64,000 bases of DNA, from assembly GCA_030704615.1 (NCBI GenBank), contig CM060734.1, forward strand, positions 56,806,042 to 56,870,041, read 5' to 3'. Source of the stretch: Takakia lepidozioides. Its lineage: Eukaryota > Streptophyta > Takakiopsida > Takakiales > Takakiaceae. The notes below the pieces were generated by a model. The model had not been told where the DNA came from, searched no databases, and worked only from the letters and a program-made list of their open reading frames with translations. Position numbers and translations under genes: made by a program. Below are positions 47,760 through 58,647 of the stretch, piece by piece. The first letter of the stretch is position 1. Each line of letters opens with the position of its first letter.

Positions 47760-49400
47760 TTCCATTGCATGCTGTGTGGCGAGGCGTGACAGGCCGAGCC
47801 CGCGACACCTTTTCACATCCCTAGATCTAGTGAACGGCCAGGATGTGGCCACTAGCACTAACTAACCCTGACTACGCTATCATTGTAACGGTTCAACGGC
47901 ACTTAAGCCGAAAAATTTATACCCATAAATGAGTATCGCCGCTTTGGATGAATAAGGAGATTTCTAGGCTGGGAGGGAATGGGCCTTCACAGCTGTAGCG
48001 GGCTTTGTGCCGCGATTGCCTAGAAATCAAACACCAGTTTTTGGCGATTGCACTTTATTATTTATCTAGGTATATTGTGGCTACTTCAAGAATTTCAGCG
48101 TAGCCTGTCTGGCTATTAGTACTGCATTTTGGGCCTGGAGTGGCTAGGTGGTAAAGTCACAGCAACAATAGCATGAACACAACAGGCTTAAGGCAGCAGA
48201 ATTCGAATGTGAACATTGAGACCAAAGTAATTTCCAAGCCAATTGTTGTTTTTCTCACATACAAAGTTTGATACTATGAGCATGAGTTTGATCTAAACAA
48301 AGAGACTGTTTCCGTCGAAGCCAATGTCTATAGATAAGAGTTACTTCATCTTTCATACATGGGCCTTCTCCTAGCTGATGTTAGTTGGACAACATTCCAC
48401 CAATACACAACTTGCCTCATTTCATTTCATTGAATAAAGTTCCGGTCTTTTTGTTGTGGCATGCCTTTTGATTGTTCCTATCAGACCCTACTTGAGGCTG
48501 TAAGTAATCTGCGAAAAAAAAGGACCAGAAAAACCAAAATAAAATTTCAGGCCAGGTTTTCAAGAAATAAGGGTTTCCTAGGTGTGGATTTAGAAGTCAG
48601 AATGACACAAAAACGAAGGAAAATTTGATAGATGTGGCACACATTGGTCTCATCATCTTCGTGTAGGAAAGCTAAATTATTTCTATCAAAAGTCAGCCCA
48701 AGGAAGTCGTTCTTGAACATTCCCTGCAATATTAACAACACTTCAACTAAGAGGGGATATTGAACTTTCTTGAACCAAAACAATATTGATTGACAAAACT
48801 AAAGAAACGATCACTTAGCACTGAGGAAGGGTTTTTCTTACATGTATGGCATACATGTGGAAAACAATGTATGAGAGATGGTAGCGCCACACACGCTTTG
48901 GCAAATCGTCAATTAGGCAGAAAAGCCTGCCACCACAAGGAATAAAACGTGCTCATGCAAGCACATGAATTCAGAACAGTTGAAACACCAGTCCCTCCAC
49001 GTAGTATTCATGGCTTAAAAGACAATGTCTAGCGTGGGCCTTTCATGGCAAGAGATTCTTTGCACGACTAAACCATATACAAATATGCTTGTTATCCAGT
49101 ATAGAGAGAAATGGTCCTCATGTCCTCTGGATGTTATCAATCTCCAGATGTCTATATAACAATCACACCTAACCCTGTAAAACTGTAAACGCTAAGGTAC
49201 CCTATCTTCATAAGTGGACATATCACCTCGGTGTTGGGGGGACATTATTATGTAGAAGTGGTCTAAAAAGTGAAATCTGGACTAAAGCCTGATGCTCCTT
49301 CAAAAAGGAAAATATACATAATACGAGTATAGAAAGTGCAACATGAACATACCTGAACTCATGCGCCAACAACGATGCCAATAAGAAGATTGGGAACCAC
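47760..49400. other. No recognised gene
   Basis: Intergenic-looking sequence. A minus frame at 48547-48783 (GMFKNDFLGLTFDRNNLAFL; HEDDETNVCHIYQIF) preceded by TTGCAG could be an isolated exon. A tRNA-like A box (GTGGCTAGGTGGTAAAG, about 48140) with a weak B box may be a SINE relic. Confidence 0.3.
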
Positions 49401-49935
49401 ACTTGTGCCAGACGCAAGCTGTTGTGGCTGTTAGGAATTCCCTACGTTTACAACCCGAAGTTTTCAAGGCTCGTCTTCTTCATCATCGGGCTTGGGAAGC
49501 TTTGCACCTACCTCTGTCGATTCGTCTTGAGTCGGGTCTCTGGCAAACGTCCGAGCAGAAGTGGCTTGGCTATCACTATTACTCGAAGGCTCTGGTGCCT
49601 TGCTTTTAAGGGCTCTTCGATTTCACTCGAGAATTTGTCGGTGCAAACCCATGACCGTCGATCTGGTGGATGGTCTTGTTGGAAACAGTTTGAGTGTACA
49701 ATCTTTAGACATTTCAGTATTGTCACGGACGTGGGAGGAGAACGACACGACAATAGTGGGTCTTTGGATCAAGACCGAAGCGGTGTGGGAGTGGCTCGCG
49801 TTGGTTGTTTACAGCCAGTACACACGACCTACTCAAGCTTCTTTCGTGCTTTGTTTGGACGCCAAAGACTACACGATCACCAAGCCCAAGGCCGCGGCTG
49901 ATCATCCTAGCGGCTTAAAGGTCACTTCTTTTTGA
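49400..49935 (+). other. Unassigned open region
   Basis: Three overlapping plus frames and two minus frames are open here. The 49650-49935 plus frame (MTVDLVDGLVGNSLSVQSLD; WIKTEAVWEWLALVVYSQYT) is the most protein-like and ends TSF-stop. Not recognised; could be a degraded gene. Confidence 0.25.
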
Positions 49936-52232
49936 AGTTTGTCTTCCTTGTTGCATGCTGAATCAGTTTAAGACTACTTGGTTGCCATTTGGTAGGCAGC
50001 CACCAGGGCTTGTTGATGGAGAGGATGTGCCCGGAATGAGCAATGATTCCGTGTGAGCCTGGCCGCATGAGCCTGTGAGCTTGTGAGCGTAGCCAAGCTG
50101 GATTACTTTCATGTAATCATCATAGTCCATGACAGTTTCTTGCCCTTCAGGCTCCACATTATAACTTGTTACTCTGCTGCTCGTCTCTGTATTTTCTATT
50201 CCTTGAGCAATCTGATTGATTGCCTGATACAGCCTGTGCCTATAGTGGGGTGTTACAGCGAGTAGCTGCCCAATTGTTATCTCTGCTTTTGACTGGCATA
50301 TAACTTCCGCCAATGCCCGTAGGTGCATATTTTAATGCGCGGAGTGTTTTTTGAGTGTTTTTGAGGCAATGAGAGCTAAATTGTACACAAACAATTAAGA
50401 ATTAAAACCATTTGTTACAAAAATGGCGAAACCTCGACACAGCTACTGGTATATCTGCAAATGGAAAAGTCTGCGACGTCCATGAAGCCGAAGCCTCAGG
50501 AGTTTATACGACTAGGGTACCTGTAAGGAGCAGCAGTTGAAGGCGTGCGATTTCAGTCGTCCGTTTGAACATCTAGGGGCCGATTATACGACTACAGACA
50601 ACGGTCTGCCTTTTCCCTCACCTCAACATCCGATCGCAATTCAAAGTGAAGGCAAGCAATGAGTGTGGCCTTAAAAACGCCCGATGGCTGTGCTTTAAAC
50701 ACACGGTTGATAGTAGTCTCGCAATATGCCAGGTAGAAATCTCCATGTTGTTCCAATGTAGTTTCATGAGGACGCTGGAGGCGTGGAGCACACTTGCTCT
50801 TGGTTATGAGAGAGAGAGAAGACTCCGGCCGAGACCGGCATAACTAAGAGTCACTTTGCCTTGCAGCTACTGCCCTTTTTCAGGGGAGGGCCCCTGACGA
50901 GCCTTGGTTGCGCGCGGCCAGGGTGACGGCATACTAGCCTAGGGGGTCGTGACAAGTTGCGGTGTAGGTTGGGCTCAACGAACCGCCTACCCGGCTGCGG
51001 TAAGTGCAGGGGTCCGTGGCAGCTATGGACGGATCTAGATAGTCTAACTTCCTACCGGCAAAGCAAAGCTTAACAACTCTACTTCACAGGGCGATTTGCG
51101 TTTCCTAGTCTTACGTTTTGTTTATGGGTTTTCTACGTCTTTAATCGTAATTGCCTTCCAAGTCTTTGTTTATTACTACTTCCTACATGCCTGGACTCCG
51201 AACACGCTTATAGCCGGGACGAACCTTCAAATCCCTTCACCAAACGAATCCCGAGCCCAGGGAGACGGGGATCATCTATCTCCCGCCCAATGCCCCCCCC
51301 CCCCCCCTAAATCCCGAGGTGGATGAGTGTCCTACCTCCTAGGAAGGGACCGGATCCGCTTTCCCAAGTCAGTCTCTCCTGCTTGGAGCGATCCCAAAAT
51401 GCCACCTCAATGGTCAGTCCATCGGGTGAATGATAACAATGCCAACCTCCTGGTAATTCTCGATGATAACAATGGCCGTTCCTTGGCCCAAGGCCCCCCA
51501 ATGGCCGGGTACTTGACTTCGAATATCCTCAACAGAAGGGGGCGATACCGCCATTAAATTTTGCATTTCAAAGTTAAGGGGGTCCGGATAAAACCCCTTA
51601 ATAAAGGCGAATTATCTTGCTAAATAATAAAGACAAATCATTAAAATATTCCTACAAATGCATGAAATCCGTAGAAATAGAGAATCATTGTAGGATGCTG
51701 GAGCTAACTAAATTACCCTCAAGGTACTAGGGGAACACCCTTTTATGCCGGGAGCGTTGAGGAACCGCTCTCCACTTGGGAGCGCCCCTAAATTCCTACA
51801 CCAAACCACTCAAGAACTCATTAGCAACTTAAACCATCACCGGGCCAGGATGAATGAAATCAGTCGCCCAGCAGTTTCTCATCTGCTCGCCACCCTGGTG
51901 TGTAAACAATGATTAAACATTCAGTGGGTCCCAGGGTCCATTCCCTGTGCCTCTTCCACCTACTTCCAATATAATCTGATTAATTTATGCAGGCAACCAG
52001 CCTCGAACGAAGTTGAAACATGTCATCTTCTACCTGTAACCCCAGCAGGGATTCTCTCATCCCTGTCTCTGGGCTCTCTCTCTCTCTGCCTGTGGCATCT
52101 ACCCGTGAGCCGTGCTTTCACAAACCCCGCAATACATATCAAACTGATGGCCTCGCTGGGGCCTATCCAATGGTTCCAGCCATTTCTTATCCTTTGCTGA
52201 AACACGCCCTTATTCTCATGCAAGAAGAATAT
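49936..52232. other. No recognised gene
   Basis: Contains a C homopolymer (about 51293-51307) and a moderately GC-rich block at 50820-51100. It may include part of the 3' LTR or flank of the minus-strand gypsy element, but no boundary is visible. Confidence 0.3.
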
Positions 52233-52806
52233 GTCGTGCGCATACATATCGTTACACAACTACATCGCTGTCCAAAACCACACAACACATGTGCATACCA
52301 AACACTAGTCCACCACTAGCCCACCACTGGGTTGCCACTAGCCACCACTAGTGCAGCCACTAGTCCAACCACTAGGCTGCCACTAGTCCATCACAATGAT
52401 AAGGAAAAGAATGATACAAGCACACAAGCTCTCTCAAACTCACATACTTGCACATGAAAACATCACTCATATATTAAGTCGAGCCAAGTGCACCCCACGC
52501 CATGGGGAATCCACACTACGGCGCCATAGTTAGATGCGGTGAGGCTCAACTCGAGAAAGATGAGCCCACCGCGATCTGCCGTGAAGATAATAACGTCAGG
52601 TGCCCAAACATGTATTGGCCCTTGGATTGACACTTGGGTCAATCCCAAATGTCAATATATAAAAGCTAGCTATTTCCTGGCTAACTTCACACTAGTGGTA
52701 AAATAACTTGACAGCTGTCGTGCGCATACATATCGCTACACAACTACATCGCTGTCCAAAACCACACAACACATGTGCACACCAAACACTAATCTATCAC
52801 TAGTCC
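52233..52806. repeat. ~80-bp repeat pair flanking an LTR-like insertion
   Basis: TCGTGCGCATACATATCG followed by ACACAACTACATCGCTGTCC and CACACAACACATGTGCA occurs at about 52233-52315 and again at about 52728-52806. Between them, about 52431-52712 is the inverted form of the first 280 bp of the 12.9-kb LTR. On its minus strand it begins TGTCAAGTTATTTTACC at 52712. Confidence 0.75.
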
Positions 52807-53075
52807 ATCATAATCGCCCCCCTAGCTGGCGCTTAGGTCCCTCTAAGTCCAGGTAGCTACAAGATGTGATAGTGGCCATAGCCTCACAAAGTCCCCCACC
52901 ACTGTCCCTACTACACTCAAACTCAATAGATCAAGAGGCCGGGTACAAGAGTTGCCCTATCGTTAGTCGCCGTCTTGCAACCTGTGAACTTGAGCCTGAG
53001 ATCTCGGGTATTGACTCCTATGAGCTTGGCCTCCCATGTCTTGTTAGCTATCACTAGTCATATCCACTGCCACTA

Positions 53076-53216
53076 TCCCAAGCAGTGTGGACATAACCAA
53101 TCTCCATCAGGAACCCTTTCAAGAGGTGGTATCAAGCATCCCATGTGCCAACCTCGTGAGCATCGATCACGCACCAGCATAGTGGCGGCATCTTGAGCAT
53201 GCCCACATAGCATGCA
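53076..53216 (-). pseudogene. PHD finger at the C-terminus of the retrotransposon pol
   Basis: The minus frame 53318-53073 reads MVWKDHVRNCAPCHLPHVDG, then a C4HC3-like finger: CMLC, a 13-residue loop, RC, GWHMGC and WLCPHC. Seven of eight expected ligands are present; the third Cys position appears to be Arg (LVRDRC, where PHD fingers have LLCDxC). PHD fingers read histone H3 tails, so an integrase-linked one could target integration to chromatin, as chromodomains do in chromoviruses. It is out of frame with integrase because of a 14-bp tandem duplication just upstream. Confidence 0.8.
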
Positions 53217-53254
53217 GCGCAATCCTGCAGGTACCATTGCAAGGTTGGGATCTA

Positions 53255-54934
53255 TCATCCCATCCACATGTGGAAGGTGACATGGCGCACAATTGCGCAC
53301 ATGGTCCTTCCATACCATGCCATCTCGACCCTCCAGAATCGACCCTCCAGAATCAACAGTCCTGAAGGCAACACCTCCCTGACCCTTAGAATCACACGTC
53401 CTGCTGTGATATCCAAGGTCGTAGGCGCTGTCTGCTGTAGATACACATAGTCCCCAGGGTGGAAACGCCGAACACCTGGCCGATATCCCCCTCCACGTAT
53501 AGTGACATATCTCAATGTGTTTCGGTGTTGGGCAATAGCAAGGTTCTCAAAAGCCATAGGCATGACCCTCTTGAACAACTCTGCCCACTGGGCACATGCT
53601 TGTGTCCACAAATCCAGATCATCAAGGTTGAGGACTACTGTAGCCTCCCTGCGAATAGACGCAGACAATTCTGGCTCTCGGCCAAAGAGAAGAAAATATG
53701 GTGAGAAGGAGGCAAGTGATGCTTGCTTGCTAAACCTGTAGCCCATGGCTAACCAAGGTACTTGAAGATCCCAATCTCCTAGGTGTCCCTTTTGCAAGCC
53801 ATACTTGCTCAAACCCCTCTTCACCGTCTGCACCACTCTCTCTGTCAAGCCATCGGCCTCAGGATGATCCCGAGAAGTGGTACGGTGGTCTATCAAGGCT
53901 TTATCACACAAAGCCTGAAACTCCCCCAAGAACTCTCTCCCTTGGTCCATGAGCACCTCAGCTGGAGCACCGAATCGGCTAAGCACACGATCCAGGAATG
54001 CATACGCAGCCCCCTCACTAGCCTTGTCAGGCAATATAACCAACTCAATCCACTTGGAGAAGTGCTCTACCATCACCAACACATATCTGTGGTGACGCAT
54101 CGTCAATGGCAACAGCCCTGCGAAGTCAAAACTCCACCTGTAGCCCAATCCCATGATGGGTAATGGATGCAACTGTGGTGTAGAGGCGTTGAATGAAGCA
54201 CGCACCCTGTCACACACCATGCACCTAGCCACGAACTGTTGCACCTCTGTGTGCATACCACGCCACCAATACTGCCCCTGCAGTAAACTATGAGTGCGTC
54301 GCACTCCAAAATGCCCTAACTCCTTATGGGCATGCCGCACTAACCATGCACGCTGTGTTGGGTGAGGCACGATCCTCACCTGACCATCCTCCCATACTCG
54401 AAGCAGGTGTATCCCCTCCCACTTGAACCTCTTGGCTCGTTGTAGGATCCGATCCCTCTCCTTGGCAGTCACACTAGCTGCCGTGTCTCCAGTGCGGAGG
54501 TAGTCCAACACAACCGAATCCTCATGTATATCTTTGGCACCACCTGGCTTATCACTAGCCTCAGGATCCTCAGACACTCCGTCTACAGTCATCCTTGTTG
54601 TAGGTCCAATCTGACCTCCCGATGTCAAGATACACAAAAATGCAGATGCATGCCATCCCGACACCATCTCCTCGTCCATCTCACCATGCCACCGAGCTCC
54701 AGTGTCATCATGCTGGCTCGTGCATGGATTGCGACTCAATCCATCCGTATCCCTATTGACCAAACCCGGTCGATGCACAACCTGAAAGTCATACTCCTGG
54801 AGTATAAGTGCCCAACGTGCAAGCTTCCCCGTAAGCTTGTCTGACTTCATCAACCACTTGAGTGGCTGGTGATCCGTGACAAGGGTGAAAAGATTGCCGT
54901 ATAGATAGCACCTGAAGTGTGCCATGGCCCACAC
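53255..54934 (-). pseudogene. Gypsy RNase H C-terminus and integrase
   Basis: An uninterrupted 559-codon frame. RNase H end: TLVTDHQPLKWLM, ARWALILQEYDFQVVHRPG. The integrase zinc domain HHCC is present (HAHKELGHFG, then CMVCDRVR). The DDE core is present: YRWSFDFAGLLPL (first D), VLMDQGREFLGEFQ (second D), HPEADGLTERVVQTVKRGL (E). The C-terminal part has GDYVYLQQTAP. It inserts element cDNA into chromosomes. The last 22 residues are out of frame owing to the 14-bp duplication at about 53325-53352. Confidence 0.93.
53325..53353. repeat. 14-bp tandem duplication causing a frameshift
   Basis: On the plus strand GACCCTCCAGAATC occurs twice in direct succession. Fourteen bases is not a multiple of three, so it shifts the integrase frame away from the downstream PHD frame. 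With a single copy the two frames would be continuous, so integrase and PHD were once one polyprotein. Confidence 0.85.
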
Positions 54935-55276
54935 TGCAGCTAAGCACTCCCCCTCATACGAGCTATACTTAGACTATGCAACGTTATTCGAACGGCTAGC
55001 ATAAGCCACTATGAACTCTCTTCCCTCATCATCCACATGTGTGAGCACTGCTCCAAGCCCCAACATGCTCCAATTTGTATGCAGCTGAAAGGGACGCCCC
55101 CTGATGGGTCGTCTCAAGATGGGCGCCGAGGTCAACCTCGCCTTGAGCTCCTGAAAAGCTCGTTCTTGCTCATCTTCCCACTGCCACTCCTGATCTACCT
55201 TGGTCAGCTTGGTTAGAGCCTTTGCAATAGCGCTAAATACCTTGACAAACCGTCTATAGTAGTTTGCCAACCCCAT
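54700..55276 (-). pseudogene. Gypsy RNase H region
   Basis: The minus frame from 55276 reads GLANYYRRFVKVFSAIAKAL (connection), then WEDEQERAFQELKARLTSAP, and the RNase H start (FQLHTNWSMLGLGAVLTH, where the family has D-A-S; here N-W-S, so the first catalytic Asp may be lost). It ends at TAG 54974-54976 just before SKYSSYEGECLA, which continues the domain into the next frame. Confidence 0.85.
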
Positions 55277-56230
55277 TGAAAGCTCGAACTCGGCTCACAT
55301 CCGTGGGGCGTGGAATCTGTGCGATGGCCTCTACCTTAGTCTGCTGCACCCCCAATCCTCCAGGATATATCATGTGGCCCAGATACTCAATTTGGTTGTG
55401 GAAGAACTTGCACTTCCCCGGATATAATTTCAATCCGTGCGCTCTCAAACGCTCAAACACCACCTGAAGGTATATCTCATGCTCCTCCACCGTAGCACTA
55501 AAGATGATGATGTCATCTATGTAGCACCGAGCAAAGTCCACCCCTGCTAGAATCCTGTCCATGACTCTCTGAAACTCTGCAGGAGCATTCTTAAGCCTGA
55601 ATGGTAAGAACTGCCACTGATATAGGCAATCCTTTCCGTGCTCATTGATCCCCCAGACTGCCGTCGTCTGCTTGTCCGCCTCCTTGATCGGCAACTAGTG
55701 ATATCCGGACCGCAAGTCCAACGTGCTAAAGACCTTGGCATGCCCAATGGCATCAAAGATCTCCTTAGGTGTGGGCATGACATACTTATCGGACTTGGTC
55801 TAATGATTTATAGGCCGGTAATCACCGCACATACGTCTCTCCGTCCAATTGCCATAGACATCCTTCTTCATCACCCTACTTGTAACAGATCCACCAAGTC
55901 ATAGGCCACCGTGGCTGAAGCATACTCTCCACCAGAGAGCTCCACCAAACCAGCCTCCCAGAGATCTTGAGTCCTCATCTGAATCAAAGACCTCTCCATG
56001 TCACTGTATCTATAGGGTCTCCAAAAGATTGGCGTGTCCGTGGCCAACTCAATACGAATTTCCTGACCCTTCAGTGCTCCCAAATCCTTCAAACTGAAGG
56101 CAAAGCAATTCCTATAAGCCCTCAGGAACCGCCGTATACGTCGTCTCTCTCCTCCAGTGACAATGGGTCCAATGTCAAGCTCCCAATTGTCCTCCGTAAC
56201 TGCAACCTTAAGTCCAGCAGACTTAGAGGT
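55254..56230 (-). pseudogene. Gypsy reverse transcriptase
   Basis: Leader and motif 1: DLGALKGQEIRIELATDTP, FWRPYRYSDMERSLI, EAGLVELSGGEYASATV (minus, about 56092-55900). A frameshift and some extra sequence follow near 55890. The palm continues: CGDYRPINH, VFSTLDLRSGYH, then LPIKEADKQTTAVWG, FLPFRLKNAPAEFQRVMD and the catalytic FARCYIDDIIIF (YIDD, about 55525). Both active-site regions are recognisable. TAG stops sit at 55800-55802 and 55695-55697, the latter at the conserved Gln of GYHQ. Confidence 0.92.
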
Positions 56231-56251
56231 AGAGGACGCGTCCCGTGGTTG

Positions 56252-57876
56252 CTATGCCGCAACCTCATGAGTAGTACTCCCTGCCTGCTCAGTCAATGAC
56301 AAGGCCTCATCCTGCCCCATCATCTCATCCTTGAGGACCTCCTCAACCCGAGAAGAATCCCCAACCTCATCCATCACAACCGCCTTGCCTACCAACTCCC
56401 TCTGAACCTCGAGCACCTCCCACGTGTGCCATGGATGTCTATACCCCGTGGTCCTCACCGGCTCGCCCCCACTCACTGCCTGTACCGTCTCAGTAGGCAA
56501 AGAGACTGTCAAGGGAAGTGAACTCTGCACTCTACGTTGCTCAGCCATAGCCAAGCTGATAATCCAGGTCAAGCAATTGAGATCCATCGCTTGCCCCAAC
56601 ACCTGACGACGTGATGCCTCAAAAAGAGAAGGCACCGCCGTGGTCCCAGTGGAAAAACCCATAGCCCGCTCTCGCTTGTCGGCATTAGGCTCCACTAACT
56701 GCTGCAACTGAGCATCCCACAGGAGGCCAGGTCCACTATCCCGGAAAGCATGTGATCCTGGGAAGTTGAGCAGTGTAGGTAGTGCTGCTCGTGGTCGACC
56801 CACTTTGTTGACCACTGCCAAAGGCAGACGGTCATCGTGTCTCACACGCTGAGACTGCCTCCCTGTGTCCAAGATGCTATCAATTGTGAGGGGAACTGGT
56901 CGCTCCACCCCATCAAATGCACGCTTAAGCAGTGCGGGTGGCATCAAGTTAGTCCACCATAACCGTGCACGATGAGCCCGTGATCCCATTGCAGCTGCAT
57001 CAGCAACACTACTGACCCAAGCCACAACCGGACTTGATGGACACTGGCCATCACCCTGGCCCAAGAATCGCCCATCAGTGGCACATTCTCCAAGATGTAT
57101 GCTGGAGATATAGCCTGATGAAGCTGTAAGTGGCGCAAAACCCGCACCATCTCCTAAAACAGACCCAACCTCGAGTCTCGCAGTCCATTGCCATATCCGG
57201 CTGATGAATGCCCTTGGCAGGGCCAACCTGCCACTACCAAATCAATGGAGCCAACCCGCTCCAAATCCTGCGCCCCCAGCAAAGAGATGTCTACTAGCAA
57301 GGCGTGCTGATATCCACGAACCGCAGACACCGGCAACAACTCAGGGTACTGCTGCACCAACTGAGCAACATGATGGAGTAAGACGCATCGTGCAGTCTCA
57401 TCCCTCTCCACATACAAGTAACGTTGTACTCGTACACCTGCCTATAGAACAACAGCCAACTCGGTGCTGATCCCGCCAAACAAGTCCAGAAGGCAAATGC
57501 CTTCATCCGGACACTGCCACACGATCGGTGTGGTGTCCAATGGTGACAACTGAGGTGGTCCTGGTGCAATCACCGCACTGTCCTCCTCTCCTGACAGTAC
57601 AAAAGCCTCTACCCAGGCTTGTTGCACACGCCAATCAGCAACCCGCTGCAAATCCTTGCTCGAGCCCCACAATGGAGTGTGAGCAACCATGGTAGGCAAC
57701 TCCGCCATACTATACATGTCATCCCGCTCTCCCGGAGGTGACACATTCTCTGAATGAGTGTTGCTATCCAACAACTCTCCAGGCCAAGTCACTGCAGCTG
57801 TGAATGCTGCTAGTGTTGGCATCTTGCATAGTTGGGCAAGTGCAACTCCTCGTATGAACGTCACGGGAAGCTGCAC
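56252..57876 (-). pseudogene. DNMT3-like C5 cytosine DNA methyltransferase inside gypsy pol
   Basis: It would transfer methyl from SAM to cytosine C5. Motifs in order on the minus strand: I ICLLDLFGGISTELAVV (about 57500), II YVERDE (about 57412), IV DLVVAGWPCQGHSSAG with the catalytic PCQ Cys (about 57235), GLRDSRLGLF, VI YILENVPLMGDS (about 57085), VIII MGSRAHRARLWWTN (about 56985), IX-X KRERAMGFSTGTTAVPS and RRQVLGQAMDLN (about 56640-56580). GLxxxxxxLF followed by EMVRVL, ENVxxMG and the final GF...RRQVLG match the spacing of DNMT3/DRM-type enzymes, although these usually have PCN. It sits between protease and RT. Lesions: TAG at 57442-57444 and 57154-57156, and a frameshift near 57075. 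About 440 codons precede the RT region. The C-terminal part (56550-56260) is an acidic linker. Confidence 0.88.
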
Positions 57877-57899
57877 ATGCCGGCCCTCCCCTGACTGCC

Positions 57900-58371
57900 A
57901 TCCAGGCCTATATGAAGCTGACTCCTCCTAAAAATCCAGGATGAAGCCCATGGGTTACAACACTGCCCCACCAACAAAGATATCGTATGAGACCGCGTCT
58001 GTCACAATGGCCTTGGCTCTCATCACTGAGCCATCTGTAGGATGATCCGGCTGTAGTCAGATAGCCAACTCATGCCGTGTCATGCCCCGAGCCTGCTCTG
58101 ATCCTCCCAGAGATGTCTGCATCTGGAAAGGGCACGGCTCTATATCCGCCTCCGTGAGGCCCAAGCCTGCAATAGCAGCTCTGCCCAGCATCAATGGCTG
58201 AGCTCCCGAGTCCAACAAGACCCGCAGTGGCCGGTACCTCTTGTTTGCCGGTCCACTCAAACAGAAAATGTCATCCTGGTTGTCTAACATGACAACTCCA
58301 GGTGTCACCATGGCGCGCTCAATGGCTGGCCTAGCTGAAGCTCCATCAACCTGGCAGCTGCAGCTTGCCAT
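57900..58371 (-). pseudogene. Retropepsin-like protease of the DNMT-bearing element
   Basis: The minus frame from 58371 reads AIERAMVTPGVVMLDN, then the active site RVLLDSGAQPLMLGRAA (D-S-G-A, about 58210) and IAGLGLTEADIEP. After a TGA at 58057-58059 the same frame continues DGSVMRAKAIVTDAVSYDIF and GGAVL. It would cleave the polyprotein. Remnant gag-side sequence (SATMIATPGVRPAEVFRLAA) lies at 58560-58340 in another frame. Confidence 0.75.
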
Positions 58372-58647
58372 GGCGCCGCCGTGGCAGTCTTGACCCTCAC
58401 ATCGGAGGATCCCTCCGGCACTACACCTCCCACTATCTCCGCAGAAGATGAAGTAACCTCCCCGCTCTCACAGAGTGTAGCTGCCAGCCTGAACACCTCA
58501 GCTGGTCTTACCCCCGGCGTCGCAATCATGGTAGCCGAGAACAATGGAGCCTGACACATAGCTGTGGCCGCCCCTACTTCCACATGTTTGTTTCTGTTTG
58601 TTTCCCTTGCCTTTGGGTTGATGCAACTCTCGTGCATTCCTTTGCAG

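Larger units (their letters stand above)
52431..58585 (-). mobile_element. Ty3/gypsy retrotransposon encoding a DNMT3-like methyltransferase
   Basis: Minus-strand pol order: retropepsin (58371-about 57960), C5 DNA methyltransferase (57876-56400), reverse transcriptase (56230-55254), RNase H (55276-about 54700), integrase (about 54400-53255), PHD finger (53216-53076). Protease, methyltransferase N-half, and methyltransferase C-half to RT start each share one frame, interrupted by stops. Frameshifts lie near 58340, 57075, 55890, 55265 and 53337. The 5' LTR, gag and PBS are missing: the element stops near 58585 where transposon copy 3 begins. A possible 3' LTR piece is at 52431-52712. Confidence 0.85.

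Noticed and set aside
51096-51557. Small membrane-like ORF (LIVIAFQVFVYYYFLH)
   Set aside because: Hydrophobicity arises from T-rich sequence; no start context, homology or conservation to support it.
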